Origin: a virus
Virus record (IMG/VR): IMGVR_UViG_3300022856_000031
Coordinates: 1 to 25,868 of that record
Length of the DNA stretch: 25,868 bases
Strand: one strand, 5' to 3'
Part shown: one piece after another, positions 1 through 8,294 of the stretch
Layout of the letters: each line of letters begins with the position of its first letter
How positions within the stretch are numbered: the first letter of the stretch is position 1
Notes under the pieces: generated by a model
Seen by the model: only the letters and a program-made list of their open reading frames with translations
Database searches by the model: none
What the model was told of the DNA's origin: nothing
Made by a program: the position numbers and the translations under genes

Positions 1-1
1 A

Positions 2-163
2 GCCAAGAAGGGTGACGACGTAAAGCTAGTGCGCTTTGGTGATCCGAACATGACTATCAAAAAAGCTATACCTGAGCGCCGAGCTAACTTTAGGGCCCGT
101 CACAATTGTGACACTGCAAAAGACAAATTCTCAGCACGATACTGGAGCTGTAAAAAATGGTAA
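2..163 (+). CDS. Partial small basic phage protein (C-terminal end)
   Basis: The reading frame is open from the window edge and stops at TAA 161-163, so only the last 53 residues are visible and the start lies upstream. The fragment is Lys/Arg-rich and contains the strings RFGDPNMTIKK, FRARHNCD and a terminal ARYWSCKKW. I recognise this ending from small uncharacterised proteins of many marine phages, but know of no assigned function. The two Cys residues sit in HNCD and WSCKKW, and a metal site is possible but not shown. The next gene starts inside it (ATG 157), overlapping by 7 bases, which suggests translational coupling. Family resemblance is from memory; the frame itself is certain. Confidence 0.75.
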   Translation, partial: AKKGDDVKLVRFGDPNMTIKKAIPERRANFRARHNCDTAKDKFSARYWSCKKW

Positions 164-417
164 CTAAAAAAGGTTTATATGCGAATATCGCGGCCAAAAA
201 GGCGCGCATAGCCGCAGGTTCTGGCGAGAAGATGCGGAAGGTAGGAGCCAAAGGGGCACCTACTGCAGGCGCTTTTAAGCAAGCCGCTAAAACTGCCAAG
301 CCCGTAGCCAAGAAGGATGGGGGAATAGTCAAGAAGGGCTCACACCGCATGCCTGATGGCACGATTATGAAGAATTCGGCTCATAAGGGCCGTAATACAA
401 CCAGACGAGGTAAGTAA
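157..417 (+). CDS. Small basic conserved phage protein
   Basis: This is an 86-residue, strongly basic protein starting KKGLYANIAAKKARIAAGSG, with AGSGEKMRKVGAKGAPT and FKQAAKTAK further on. This pattern is common in small uncharacterised phage proteins encoded near portal/capsid genes. About a quarter of the residues are Lys or Arg, so binding to DNA or to an acidic virion protein is plausible but only inferred. The start is supported by TGGAG about 9 bases upstream (143-147) and by overlap with the preceding stop. The next gene begins 1 base after its stop. No membrane segment or signal is seen. Function unknown. Confidence 0.8.
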   Translation: MVTKKGLYANIAAKKARIAAGSGEKMRKVGAKGAPTAGAFKQAAKTAKPVAKKDGGIVKKGSHRMPDGTIMKNSAHKGRNTTRRGK

Positions 418-418
418 C

Positions 419-664
419 ATGGCCGGACGTGGAATGGGTGCCGCTACCAGAGGCGGAGGATGCGTAGGAACAGGTCCTAGAAATAAAGTTGAATCTAAGC
501 CTAGCCGTAAGGTGGGTGACCCCGTCATGATGAACAAAGGAGGCATGGCAAACAGTAAGAAAAGCTTCCCTGACATGAACAAAGACGGCAAAGTGACTCA
601 AGCTGACGTTCTTATGGGCCGTGGTGTCAAAAAGAAAATGGGCGGCGGGATGATGTATAAGTAA
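419..664 (+). CDS. Small Gly/Lys-rich protein with EF-hand-like loop
   Basis: The 81-residue protein is glycine-, methionine- and lysine-rich. Residues 52-63 (DMNKDGKVTQAD) fit a calcium-binding EF-hand/dockerin-type loop: D52, N54, D56, G57, V59, T60, and D63 at position 12. A single loop in so small a protein would need dimerisation or a partner to bind calcium well. GAGG at 407-410 is spaced 8 bases from the ATG. Its stop overlaps the next start by one base (TAATG, 662-666). Similar small proteins with a PDxNKDGKVTQADxL motif occur near head genes of marine phages, in my recollection. The function is unknown; a structural or scaffold role is a guess from position. Confidence 0.75.
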   Translation: MAGRGMGAATRGGGCVGTGPRNKVESKPSRKVGDPVMMNKGGMANSKKSFPDMNKDGKVTQADVLMGRGVKKKMGGGMMYK

Positions 665-1329
665 TGGCTACTTCAGGAACAACAGACTTTAATTTATCGA
701 TTGACGACCTCGTAGAAGAGGCGTTCGAGCGTTGTGGCATGCAGATGACTGCAGGCTATCAGCTTAACTCGGCTCGTCGTTCGTTAAATCTGTTGTTTTT
801 GGATTGGGCAAATCGAGGCTTAAACCTGTGGACCATAGAGCAAGCTACTTATGCTTTGGTCCAAGGCGACGCTGAGATATCCCTGCCAACAGATACAGTC
901 AATGTTTTGACAGCAGTTATCCGTCAGACAACTAACGGTCAGCAGCAAGATATAAACATGGAGCGTATTGGCCGTCAGGAATACCTTAACGTGCCAAATA
1001 AGCTCACACAGGCAAGGCCGTCTCAGATATATGTCGAGCGCACAAGTGCGCCGAAAGCCTACCTGTATCCTGCTGCCGATAAGGATTACACGCTGGTTTA
1101 TTACCGCATACGTCGCATGGAAGACGCCGGAGATTACACCAATACTACGGATGTAAACTTCAGATTCCTTCCCTGTTTAGCATCAGGCCTCGCCTATATG
1201 CTGTCTTTAAAATACTCCCCAGATAGGACCGCCGCCTTGCAGCAAATGTACGAGCAGGACTTTGACCGAGCTGCACAGGAAGACAGGGACACAGCCAGTA
1301 CCTATGTACTGCCTGACGTAGGCTTTTAA
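664..1329 (+). CDS. Putative head-tail adaptor protein
   Basis: The 221-residue protein opens with a conserved-looking helical stretch (DLVEEAFERCGMQMTAGYQL, then SARRSLNLLFLDWANRGLNL). This resembles the adaptor/tail accessory proteins that dock on the portal of podoviruses, like P22 gp4 in role. A helical N-terminus is followed by a beta-rich middle (LVQGDAEISLPTDTVNVLTA, TLVYYRIRRMED) and a C-terminal helical part ending at PDVGF. The start overlaps the upstream stop by one base, so no separate strong ribosome site is needed. A second adaptor-like gene follows at 1667, as expected for stacked rings under a portal. The exact ring is uncertain and the adaptor assignment is by resemblance. 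Confidence 0.65.
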   Translation: MATSGTTDFNLSIDDLVEEAFERCGMQMTAGYQLNSARRSLNLLFLDWANRGLNLWTIEQATYALVQGDAEISLPTDTVNVLTAVIRQTTNGQQQDINMERIGRQEYLNVPNKLTQARPSQIYVERTSAPKAYLYPAADKDYTLVYYRIRRMEDAGDYTNTTDVNFRFLPCLASGLAYMLSLKYSPDRTAALQQMYEQDFDRAAQEDRDTASTYVLPDVGF

Positions 1330-1331
1330 AA

Positions 1332-1670
1332 ATGACTCAGGCAACGGGTAAATACTCTTACGGCCTGTGTGATTATTGCGGGCAGCGCTATCCTTATCAG
1401 ACTCTTAGAAAGAACTGGAAGGGGTTCATGGTATGTCCTGAGGACTACGAACCAAAAGAGCCGCAGTTAGACCCGTTGAAGTACAGGGGCGATGCGATTG
1501 CACTTGGGAATCCTCGCCCAGATAGAACTGAGCCGCTGAGCGTGTTTGTTAATAACACCGGCGGAGATACACCCTTTGAGACAGTGCCGGGTTCAATGCA
1601 GCCTGCCCCTCCTGCAATTGCAGTTGAAGGCGTAGGCACACTTGGGGCGGTTACGGTGGTAATTACATGA
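1332..1670 (+). CDS. Small virion-associated protein with CxxC motif
   Basis: The protein has 112 residues. The N-terminal third carries C13-D-Y-C16 and then C35 in the string MVCPEDYEPKEPQLDP. The arrangement CxxC...VCP(E/D)xxxP(R/K)xPQ recurs in small phage proteins encoded between adaptor genes, usually annotated as virion structural or hypothetical. Only three Cys are present (13, 16, 35); H or D/E would have to supply a fourth ligand if zinc is bound. The C-terminal half is Pro/Gly-rich and hydrophobic, without a clear membrane helix. Its TGA overlaps the next ATG (ATGA, 1667-1670). Function unknown; a tail-assembly role is inferred from position. Confidence 0.7.
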   Translation: MTQATGKYSYGLCDYCGQRYPYQTLRKNWKGFMVCPEDYEPKEPQLDPLKYRGDAIALGNPRPDRTEPLSVFVNNTGGDTPFETVPGSMQPAPPAIAVEGVGTLGAVTVVIT

Positions 1671-2323
1671 CCTATGATGAGCTAGTAACAAACATTCGTA
1701 ATTACACCGAGGTGGACTCTAACGTCTTCCCAAATTCGGTTATAGATACGTTCATCACAATGGCCGAGAACAGAATTCTCAGGGACATAGACCTTGACGT
1801 ATTTAAGCTAGAAGCCACTGCCAACATGACCGCAGGCAATCGTTTCCTAGTGGCGCCTAGCGATATTTTGACGCATCGATATATTATGGTGACGTTAAAT
1901 GGCGAGCAGACTTTTTTAGATTTCAGGGACACTTCTTTCATGAAGGAGTACTGGCCTGATTCTACGGTAACAGGGGCACCAAAATACTATTCGGTATGGA
2001 ACCAGAACACGTTCTATATTGCGCCGACACCCAACGCTAGTTACGAGGTCCAGTTAGGTTACATATACAAGCCGCAGCAGTTGTCGTCTGCAAATCCCAC
2101 GACGTGGGTAAGCACTGACGCACCCGAAGCTCTTCTATATGCGTGCTTGATTCAGGCATACAGCTACACTAAAGGCCCGATTGAAATGCTGCAATATTTT
2201 GAAAGCAGCTACAAGCAGGCTATACAAGGTCTCGGCATCGAGCAGCAAGGTCGCCGTCGTCGTGACGAGTTTAGAGATGGCATGATTAGATTGCCTATTA
2301 AATCGGAATCACCCGGCCCGTAA
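1667..2323 (+). CDS. Putative adaptor/tail connector protein
   Basis: The 218-residue protein begins MTYDELVTNIRNYTEVDSNV and continues FITMAENRILRDIDLDVFKL, a pattern typical of phage adaptor proteins of the type described in SU10-like podoviruses. The middle segment (FLVAPSDILTHRYIMV, APKYYSVWNQNTFYIAPTPN) looks beta-rich, and the C-terminal part is helical and basic (GRRRRDEFRDGM). It is translationally coupled to the preceding gene by a 4-base overlap. The pairing with the 664-1329 gene suggests successive rings between portal and nozzle. Adaptor identity rests on pattern recognition, and a generic structural role is the safer reading. Confidence 0.65.
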   Translation: MTYDELVTNIRNYTEVDSNVFPNSVIDTFITMAENRILRDIDLDVFKLEATANMTAGNRFLVAPSDILTHRYIMVTLNGEQTFLDFRDTSFMKEYWPDSTVTGAPKYYSVWNQNTFYIAPTPNASYEVQLGYIYKPQQLSSANPTTWVSTDAPEALLYACLIQAYSYTKGPIEMLQYFESSYKQAIQGLGIEQQGRRRRDEFRDGMIRLPIKSESPGP

Positions 2324-2344
2324 CATTAAAGAGAGGAAACACAA

Positions 2345-2776
2345 ATGGCTATTTCACAAGCTATGGCAACATCATTCAAAGTTCAAATCCTTGGTGGAGA
2401 CTTTGACTTCAGTTCAGGCACTGGAGAGACATTCAAGATCGCTTTGTTCACTTCATCCGCTACGCTGGGCGCGGCTACTACTGCGTATGCTACAACTAAT
2501 GAAGTCACAGGCACGGGCTACACTGCGGGCGGCAATACGCTGACCATCTCTGCAAACCCTGCTTCGAGCGGCACTACAGCGTTCTTGGACTTTGCTGATA
2601 CTACGTGGAGTTCTGCGACTATTACAGCTCGCGGTGCGTTAATCTACAAGTCTGGCGGCACTAACCCTGCAATCGCGGTACTAGATTTTGGTGCGGACAA
2701 GACTTCAACTGCGGGTGACTTCACTATTGTTTTCCCTGCTGCTGATGCGAGCAACGCAATTATTCGTATAGCCTAA
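2345..2776 (+). CDS. Small phage virion structural protein
   Basis: The 143-residue beta-rich protein includes [41 protein letters not shown] and a C-terminal [21 protein letters not shown] recognise this as a very common conserved phage protein encoded next to tail fibres, generally annotated as structural or hypothetical. The ATG is preceded by GAGAGG (about 2331-2336), a good ribosome binding site. It is one of the few genes here with a short spacer upstream (21 bases) rather than an overlap. Its precise place in the virion (head decoration, tail or fibre base) cannot be told from sequence alone. Confidence 0.75.
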   Translation: MAISQAMATSFKVQILGGDFDFSSGTGETFKIALFTSSATLGAATTAYATTNEVTGTGYTAGGNTLTISANPASSGTTAFLDFADTTWSSATITARGALIYKSGGTNPAIAVLDFGADKTSTAGDFTIVFPAADASNAIIRIA

Positions 2777-2792
2777 AAGCGAGACCCCGACT

Positions 2793-4706
2793 ATGGTGAC
2801 GTTAGTTAACAGAGCTAAAATGTCCACCGCTACGACGGGGACTGGTACGATTACGTTAGGCTCTGCAATAGCGGGGTTTCAGACGTTTGCTGCGTCTGGC
2901 GTGGTTGACGCGGAGGTTGTTCGCTATACGATAGAAGACGGCACGGCGTTTGAGATAGGCACTGGCACTTACACGTCGTCGGGCACGACGCTTTCCCGTA
3001 CGCTCGATGAAAGTAACACGGGGTCGTTGCTTAACCTTTCGGGCAGTGCAACTGTTTTTGTTACAGCTGCCGCAGAAGACCTACAAAGCGCTACAGCCAA
3101 CACCGCCTCTACATTAGTCGCTAGGGACGCCTCTGGTAACTTTGCAGCCGGTACGATAACTGCGGCTCTTAGTGGTAATGCTACTACGTCAAGCTCTACT
3201 ACAGGTAATGCGGCAACGGCAACCGCCCTTCAAACTGCTCGTACTATTGGCGGCGTTAGTTTTAATGGCACAGCTAACATTAACTTGCCCGGAGTTAATA
3301 CCACAGGTGACCAGAATACTTCTGGAAATGCGGCTACTGCCACTGCTTTGGCTACAGGCCGGACAGTTAGTTTAACTGGGGATGTCACAGGCACTTCAGG
3401 TAGTTTTGATGGTACTGGAAACGTAAGTATTGCAGCCACTATCGCGGCGAACTCTGTTGCTTTGGGTACGGACACTACAGGTAACTATGTTGCTACTATT
3501 GCAACCGGCGCGGGGCTGGATGGCAGCGGCTCAAGTGAGGGTTCTACCCCTACTATTACCCTAGACTTAAATGAGCTAGCCACCTCCACTACCAACGGTG
3601 ACGGGGACTATTTCGTAGTTGTCGATACTGGCGGCGTACAGCGCAAGCTCACTAAGGGCAACATTAACAACAGTGGGTTTAACAACGACGCGGGCTACAC
3701 CACAAACGTAGGCGACATCACGGGCGTAACTGCGGGTGTAGGTTTGTCAGGTGGTGGTACGAGCGGAACTGTGACGCTTACGGTTGATTTGTCTGAATTG
3801 ACGGACATGACCGATGCAATGGTAGGCACTGACGAGTTTATTGTTCTTGACGCCGGTGCTGACCGCAGGAAAGCCGCAAACGAAATCGGGCTAAGCATCT
3901 TCAACAACGATGCGGGCTTTACCACTAACGTAGGCGACATCACGGGCGTAACAGCAGGTACTTACTTAACCGGCGGCGGCACTTCAGGTGCGGTAACACT
4001 AAACGTCGATGCTACTACTACAAATACCGCAAGCAAGGTCGTGGCTAGAGATGGTTCGGGTAACTTCTCCGCAGGCACAATAACTGCGACGCTTAGTGGT
4101 AACGCCACAACCTCAAGCTCCACCACCGGCAACGCAGCTACTGCCACCACTCTACAAACTGCCCGTACAATCAACGGCGTGTCGTTCAACGGCTCAGCCA
4201 ATATCACTGTAGCTGACTCCACTAAACTGCCTTTAACTGGTGGTACGTTGACAGGTGCTCTAGCGGGCACAACCATTACAGCGACTACGTTGCAGTCCGA
4301 CAGCCTAGCCAACGGCAGTGGCGTAGGTAAGATCAACTACGACTCTAGCACTTACTTCTCAGGAGCCTTCTCGGACGAAGTAAACGCATTAGGCAGCACC
4401 GGAACGGCCAAGACTATAAATTGCAGTACAGGAACCGTAGTTACGGCAACACTAACTGGAAACTGCACATTTACACTATCGACGCCTAACAGCACGGGCA
4501 GCCGAGCCACTTCGTTTACGTTAATCCTGACTAACGACGGTACAGCAGGAAGGACCGTAGTATTATCTGGCGGTACGTTTAAATATCCGGGCGGCTCCAT
4601 TTCTCGGAGCACAGAAGCCAACTACGTAGACATATGGTTTTTCTTTTCGCCTGACGGCGGGACAACGTGGTATGTAACTATACCCGCTAAAAACTTAAGC
4701 ACTTAA
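2793..4706 (+). CDS. Tail fibre-like protein with internal duplications
   Basis: The protein has 637 residues. The first ~100 residues ([40 protein letters not shown]) match a domain often found at the N-terminus of phage fibre proteins. The shaft is Thr/Ala/Gly/Asn-rich with repeats such as [15 protein letters not shown] and TARTIxGVSFNGxANI, typical of triple-beta fibres. Two large internal duplications are visible: residues ~103-162 against ~411-470, and the [18 protein letters not shown] block near 303 and 377. The C-terminal ~100 residues ([16 protein letters not shown] to [12 protein letters not shown]) form a distinct domain seen at the ends of many fibre or appendage proteins. No chaperone gene follows directly. 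Fibre assignment is confident; receptor unknown. Confidence 0.8.
   Translation: MVTLVNRAKMSTATTGTGTITLGSAIAGFQTFAASGVVDAEVVRYTIEDGTAFEIGTGTYTSSGTTLSRTLDESNTGSLLNLSGSATVFVTAAAEDLQSATANTASTLVARDASGNFAAGTITAALSGNATTSSSTTGNAATATALQTARTIGGVSFNGTANINLPGVNTTGDQNTSGNAATATALATGRTVSLTGDVTGTSGSFDGTGNVSIAATIAANSVALGTDTTGNYVATIATGAGLDGSGSSEGSTPTITLDLNELATSTTNGDGDYFVVVDTGGVQRKLTKGNINNSGFNNDAGYTTNVGDITGVTAGVGLSGGGTSGTVTLTVDLSELTDMTDAMVGTDEFIVLDAGADRRKAANEIGLSIFNNDAGFTTNVGDITGVTAGTYLTGGGTSGAVTLNVDATTTNTASKVVARDGSGNFSAGTITATLSGNATTSSSTTGNAATATTLQTARTINGVSFNGSANITVADSTKLPLTGGTLTGALAGTTITATTLQSDSLANGSGVGKINYDSSTYFSGAFSDEVNALGSTGTAKTINCSTGTVVTATLTGNCTFTLSTPNSTGSRATSFTLILTNDGTAGRTVVLSGGTFKYPGGSISRSTEANYVDIWFFFSPDGGTTWYVTIPAKNLST
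3705..3952 (+). repeat. 26-base direct repeat within the fibre gene
   Basis: Bases 3705-3730 and 3927-3952 are identical over 26 bases (aacgtaggcgacatcacggg, then cgtaac) and lie 222 bases apart, exactly 74 codons, so the repeat is in frame. Flanking sequence is also close to identical (aacaacga.gcgggct). It looks like a relatively recent shaft duplication, and recombination between the copies would remove 74 residues in frame. Confidence 0.85.
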
Positions 4707-4719
4707 CTAGGCCGCGCCC

Positions 4720-6081
4720 ATGCTAGGCTTTAACCCTTTAGCTTCAGCCCCTTTAGCTGACGACGGAAATGTTAATGTAAGCATTAGCGTAACTGGAGTT
4801 CAGGGCACGACAGCGTTAGGCACCGCAGCGGTTATAGCCGAGGCTAATGTCTTTACTACAGGCGTTTCTTCCACGGGCGCGGTTGGCAGTGTAGTAGTAG
4901 CGGCGGACGCGCTTGTCGATGTTACCGGTGTTTCCGCTACGGGCGCAGTTGGCTCAGTAGAAATTGACATAGGCAAAATTGTCGATGTTACGGGTGTCTT
5001 TGCCACAGGTGCGGTTGGTAGCTTAGAGGTTACCGCTGAGGCTGTAGTTGCAGTCACCGGCGTCCAAGGCACCACTGCTTTAGGTAATACCGCAGTTGAA
5101 GCGGGCGCAGGAGTGGATGCCCTCGGGAATGCTGCTACGGGTGCGGTTGGTAGTGTAGTAGTCAACGCTGAAGCTAATGTCTCAGTTAGCGGCGTAGAAG
5201 CCACTGGCGCGGTTGGCTCAGTCACCGTAGAAGAAAGCGTAGTCTTTGCCGTTACAGGCGTTCAGGGCACTGCGGCACTAGGTCAAGAAACCGTAGAAGC
5301 AGGTGCGGTAGTTACTGCCACGGGCGTAGAAGCTACAGGGCAGTTAGGCGCAGTTACCGTAACAGAAGGCGCGGGCGTCGATGTTAACGCCGTAGGCGTA
5401 GAAGCCACAGGCGCGGTAGGTACGGTTACAACTATTGCCGATGCGATTGTTTCGATTTCCGGTGTTCAGGGCACTGTAGTACTAGGTAACACAGCGGTTG
5501 AGGCCGACGGAGCCATAGAAGCGTTAGGTAACGCGGCCACCGGCGAAATTGGTAGCGTAGCAGTTACTGCCGAAGCTGTCGTAGCGGTTACCGGCGTTGT
5601 GGGTACGGGCGCAGTAAGCACGGTTCAAGTAGCGGCTAACGCCGATGTTTTTGTTACTGGAGTCCAAGGCACCACAGCATTAGGTGAAGAGGCCGTAACT
5701 GCGGGCGCTACGGTATACGCCATTGGCGTACAAAGCACAGGCCAGATCGGTACTGTTAGTACCCAAACAGACAATGTTTTAAACGTAACGGGCCTGCAAG
5801 CAACTGCCCAACTCGGTACAGCAACAGCAGAAGCAAGCGCTCTTGTTAATGTAACTGGCGTTCAAGGCACTACAGCTTTAGGCGAGACTACCGAAACAGG
5901 GGGCGCCAAGGTATACGCCATTGGCGTACAGGGCACAGGTGCCGTAGGTAATGTGTTAATATGGAGCAACATCGTTCCAGATCAAAACCCGAATTGGGTA
6001 GACGTAGACGATAGCCAAACAGCAGATTGGGTAGAAATAGACGCTAACCAAACACCAAACTGGACGGAGATAGCAGCGTGA
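4720..6081 (+). CDS. 22-residue-repeat virion protein
   Basis: The protein has 453 residues. The first ~23 (MLGFNPLASAPLADDG) resemble an N-terminal tag seen on phage structural proteins. About 18 copies of a 22-residue repeat follow, consensus VTGVxATGAVGSVxVxAxAxV, from residue 24 to about 413. This is a regular pattern compatible with a beta-solenoid or stacked beta-hairpins. The last 40 residues are a different module with three imperfect repeats ending in NW.(D/E)(V/I) (PNWVDVDD, ADWVEID, PNWTEI). Composition is extreme: I find two Lys and no Arg, His or Cys. The gene sits between two fibre genes, so an appendage, spacer or capsid-surface role is likely but not proven. Confidence 0.75.
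   Translation: MLGFNPLASAPLADDGNVNVSISVTGVQGTTALGTAAVIAEANVFTTGVSSTGAVGSVVVAADALVDVTGVSATGAVGSVEIDIGKIVDVTGVFATGAVGSLEVTAEAVVAVTGVQGTTALGNTAVEAGAGVDALGNAATGAVGSVVVNAEANVSVSGVEATGAVGSVTVEESVVFAVTGVQGTAALGQETVEAGAVVTATGVEATGQLGAVTVTEGAGVDVNAVGVEATGAVGTVTTIADAIVSISGVQGTVVLGNTAVEADGAIEALGNAATGEIGSVAVTAEAVVAVTGVVGTGAVSTVQVAANADVFVTGVQGTTALGEEAVTAGATVYAIGVQSTGQIGTVSTQTDNVLNVTGLQATAQLGTATAEASALVNVTGVQGTTALGETTETGGAKVYAIGVQGTGAVGNVLIWSNIVPDQNPNWVDVDDSQTADWVEIDANQTPNWTEIAA
4789..5958 (+). repeat. Array of ~18 coding repeats of about 66 bases
   Basis: In-frame tandem array encoding the 22-residue motif. Units begin with GVQGTTALG, GVSATGAVG, GVEATGAVG or GNAATGAVG variants. DNA copies differ widely at third codon positions (for example gga gtt cag ggc, ggc gtc caa ggc and ggt gtt cag ggc all encode GVQG), while the protein motif is kept. 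At least one unit is 24 residues instead of 22. Confidence 0.85.
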
Positions 6082-6290
6082 TTAAAATAAACGAAGCAGT
6101 ACAGTTGGGAGATGCTATAGACCCCAAGCATGAAGTACAAGTAGTTTGTTCCCATTGTGGCTACGACCTTGACGAAAACGAGCTTAACGCCGATACTTGT
6201 TCGGACTGTGGTGAAGCACTAAATTTACGCCAAAATACAACCATTTACGCCACAACCATTCCCGCTGCCGGTGGCAGCACACTAGTTTAA
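6078..6290 (+). CDS. Small zinc-ribbon protein
   Basis: The 70-residue protein contains two CxxC knuckles: C24-S-H-C27-G and C41-S-D-C44-G, separated by 13 residues. This is a classic zinc-ribbon spacing and predicts one structural zinc. The start is GTG at 6078, overlapping the upstream TGA (GTGA), with translational coupling. Residues after the ribbon (NTTIYATTIPAAGGSTLV) are short and hydrophobic. Such a small ribbon between two fibre genes may be a virion or assembly factor, though nucleic-acid binding cannot be excluded. No enzymatic motif is visible. Confidence 0.75.
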   Translation: MIKINEAVQLGDAIDPKHEVQVVCSHCGYDLDENELNADTCSDCGEALNLRQNTTIYATTIPAAGGSTLV

Positions 6291-6305
6291 GACTGGAGCA
6301 CCCCG

Positions 6306-8294
6306 ATGGCGACCTATGTAAACAATCTCCGGCTCAAAGAAATCGCCACAGGCGATGAGAGTGGCACTTGGGGCACCAGTACCAATACTAACCTTGAGCT
6401 GATTACCGACGGTTTTAGTTTTGGTACGAAGGACATGGCGGCAGACGCCAACGAAACCTTCACAATGCCTGATGCTACGGCGGACGACACCCGCTCGTTC
6501 TACTTAAAGATTACCTCTGCCGTATCACTTACAGCTACCCGCGAAGTTACCCTTGGCCCAAACACCATCTCTAAAGTGTGGATGATCGAGAACGCTACTT
6601 CCGGCAGCCAGATTATTACGATCAAGCAGGGTTCAGGCGCTACAGTCAACGTGGCTAGTGGCTCTAAGGTCATGATCGTCACAGACGGCGCGGGTGCAGG
6701 AGCTGCGGTTCTTAATGCTAACCCCACCGAAGTCGGCGGCACAGTAACAAGCGTAGGCGGCACTGGCACAGTAAACGGCATCTCACTGTCTGGCACGGTG
6801 ACTAGCTCAGGAGACCTAACTCTTGGCGGTACACTAGCTAACGTAGACTTGACCTCACAGGTTACGGGCACTTTGCCTATCGCTAACGGCGGTACCGGTG
6901 CCTCACTCACAGACCCAGAAGCCGACCGTATTTTATTCTGGGATGACTCTGCTGGGACGACTGCGTTCCTTACTGTGGGGTCGGGGCTTTCATTAAGCGG
7001 CACAACCCTATCTTCTACAGATGCAGGCGGCACGGTAACAAGCGTAGCGGTCTCTGGAGGCACAACGGGGCTAACTACGTCAGGCGGTCCTGTCACTGGT
7101 TCGGGCACAATTACTATTGCAGGCACGCTTGGCGAAGAAAACGGCGGTACGGGTTTAACGGGGTACACCACGGGCGACCTTCTGTATGCCAGTGGCACGG
7201 ACACTCTAGCTAAATTAGGTCTTGGTTCAGCCGCGCAAATATTGCAAGTTAACTCGGGCGGGACTCAAGTTGAGTGGGCAGATGGCGGCTCAAGAGTTGA
7301 AACAGTAACCCGTACTAGCAACACCATACTAGCGGCGGCTAATAACTCTAACTTTATAGACATCACTTCGGGTACGTTTACGCAAACATTTACCTCTGCG
7401 GCGACGCTAGGAAATGGGTGGTTTTGCTATATAAGAAACAGCGGCACTGGCGATATAACCCTAGACCCTGCTGGAAGCGAGACAATAGATGGGCTTACAA
7501 CTTTTAAGATGTACCCGCAAGAAGTACGCCTTATAAAGTCTGATGGCACCAACCTAACAAGCACGGTTTTAACTAGTTTTTACAAGACATTTACTGCTAC
7601 AGGAACTTTTACAAAACCACCCGGCTATGCTTCTCTCGCAGGAATGCTATGGGGTGGAGGTGGCGCAGGTGGACTTTCTAGCTCCACGGGAGAAAGCCAC
7701 GGGGGCGGAGGTGCGTGTAACTTATTCAATGTTCCCAGTTCAACACTATCAGCCTCCTCCTCTGTAGTTATTGGAGCGGGGGGAGCAGGTCAAACAGTAG
7801 CCGGATCAGCGGCGGATACTGGGGGCACCTCTTCTTTAGACAGCAAAATATACGCGTATGGCGGAGGCGGCGGCGTAACTAACGCTTACGGAGACAACGA
7901 TGTATCGGGAGGCGGCGGAGGCGGCGTTTCTTCTGCGGGCGCACCAGCCTTTGCTACTACGGGCTCTAACGCTCAGAGTGCAGGAGGCAAACCAAATCCT
8001 TCAATTGGTCTAGATAATTCCGGCTTTGGTGGCGCGTCAAGTGCGGTTTCCATAGTCGGCGAGGCTTACGCGGGCGGAGGAGCAGGCGCAGGAGAAAACG
8101 CCTCTACAGGCGGAAATTCTGTATACGGCGGTGGCGGTGGGGGAGATACCACAGGCGGAACCTCTATTTTTGGTGGAGACGGCGGTTCTTCGGGGGGTGA
8201 TGGAGTAATCCCCGCAGGTGGCGGGTCTGGATCGGGGACTTCTCCTTCTGGCGCAGGCGCTAGGGGCGAGTTAAGAATTTGGGGTATCGTATAA
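6306..8294 (+). CDS. Tail fibre/adhesin with glycine-rich tip
   Basis: The protein has 662 residues. The N-terminus (NNLRLKEIATGDESGTWGTS, then TNTNLELI) is the virion-anchoring domain typical of this marine-phage fibre type. The middle is beta-rich with repeats such as GGTVTSVGGTGTVNGISLSG and VTGTLPIANGGTGASL. From about residue 427 (KTFTATGTFTKPPGYASLAG) it becomes a glycine-rich domain with many GGGGG runs, ending in GELRIWGIV. This resembles the Gly-rich receptor-binding domains likened to T-even gp38 adhesins with polyglycine-II packing. The next gene is a tail assembly chaperone overlapping by one base, which supports the adhesin role. Receptor specificity cannot be inferred. Confidence 0.82.
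   Translation: MATYVNNLRLKEIATGDESGTWGTSTNTNLELITDGFSFGTKDMAADANETFTMPDATADDTRSFYLKITSAVSLTATREVTLGPNTISKVWMIENATSGSQIITIKQGSGATVNVASGSKVMIVTDGAGAGAAVLNANPTEVGGTVTSVGGTGTVNGISLSGTVTSSGDLTLGGTLANVDLTSQVTGTLPIANGGTGASLTDPEADRILFWDDSAGTTAFLTVGSGLSLSGTTLSSTDAGGTVTSVAVSGGTTGLTTSGGPVTGSGTITIAGTLGEENGGTGLTGYTTGDLLYASGTDTLAKLGLGSAAQILQVNSGGTQVEWADGGSRVETVTRTSNTILAAANNSNFIDITSGTFTQTFTSAATLGNGWFCYIRNSGTGDITLDPAGSETIDGLTTFKMYPQEVRLIKSDGTNLTSTVLTSFYKTFTATGTFTKPPGYASLAGMLWGGGGAGGLSSSTGESHGGGGACNLFNVPSSTLSASSSVVIGAGGAGQTVAGSAADTGGTSSLDSKIYAYGGGGGVTNAYGDNDVSGGGGGGVSSAGAPAFATTGSNAQSAGGKPNPSIGLDNSGFGGASSAVSIVGEAYAGGGAGAGENASTGGNSVYGGGGGGDTTGGTSIFGGDGGSSGGDGVIPAGGGSGSGTSPSGAGARGELRIWGIV

Noticed and set aside
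4800-5225. Long open frame on the - strand inside the 22-residue-repeat gene, and similar antisense frames in the fibre genes
   Set aside because: These are mirror images of low-complexity Gly/Ala/Thr/Val repeats, giving Pro/Thr/Val-rich shadow proteins with no ribosome site or recognisable domain.
4789-5958. Tandem array as a CRISPR or replication origin iteron array
   Set aside because: The repeat is coding, kept at the protein level, with DNA copies differing at third positions and no unique spacers, so it is a protein repeat.
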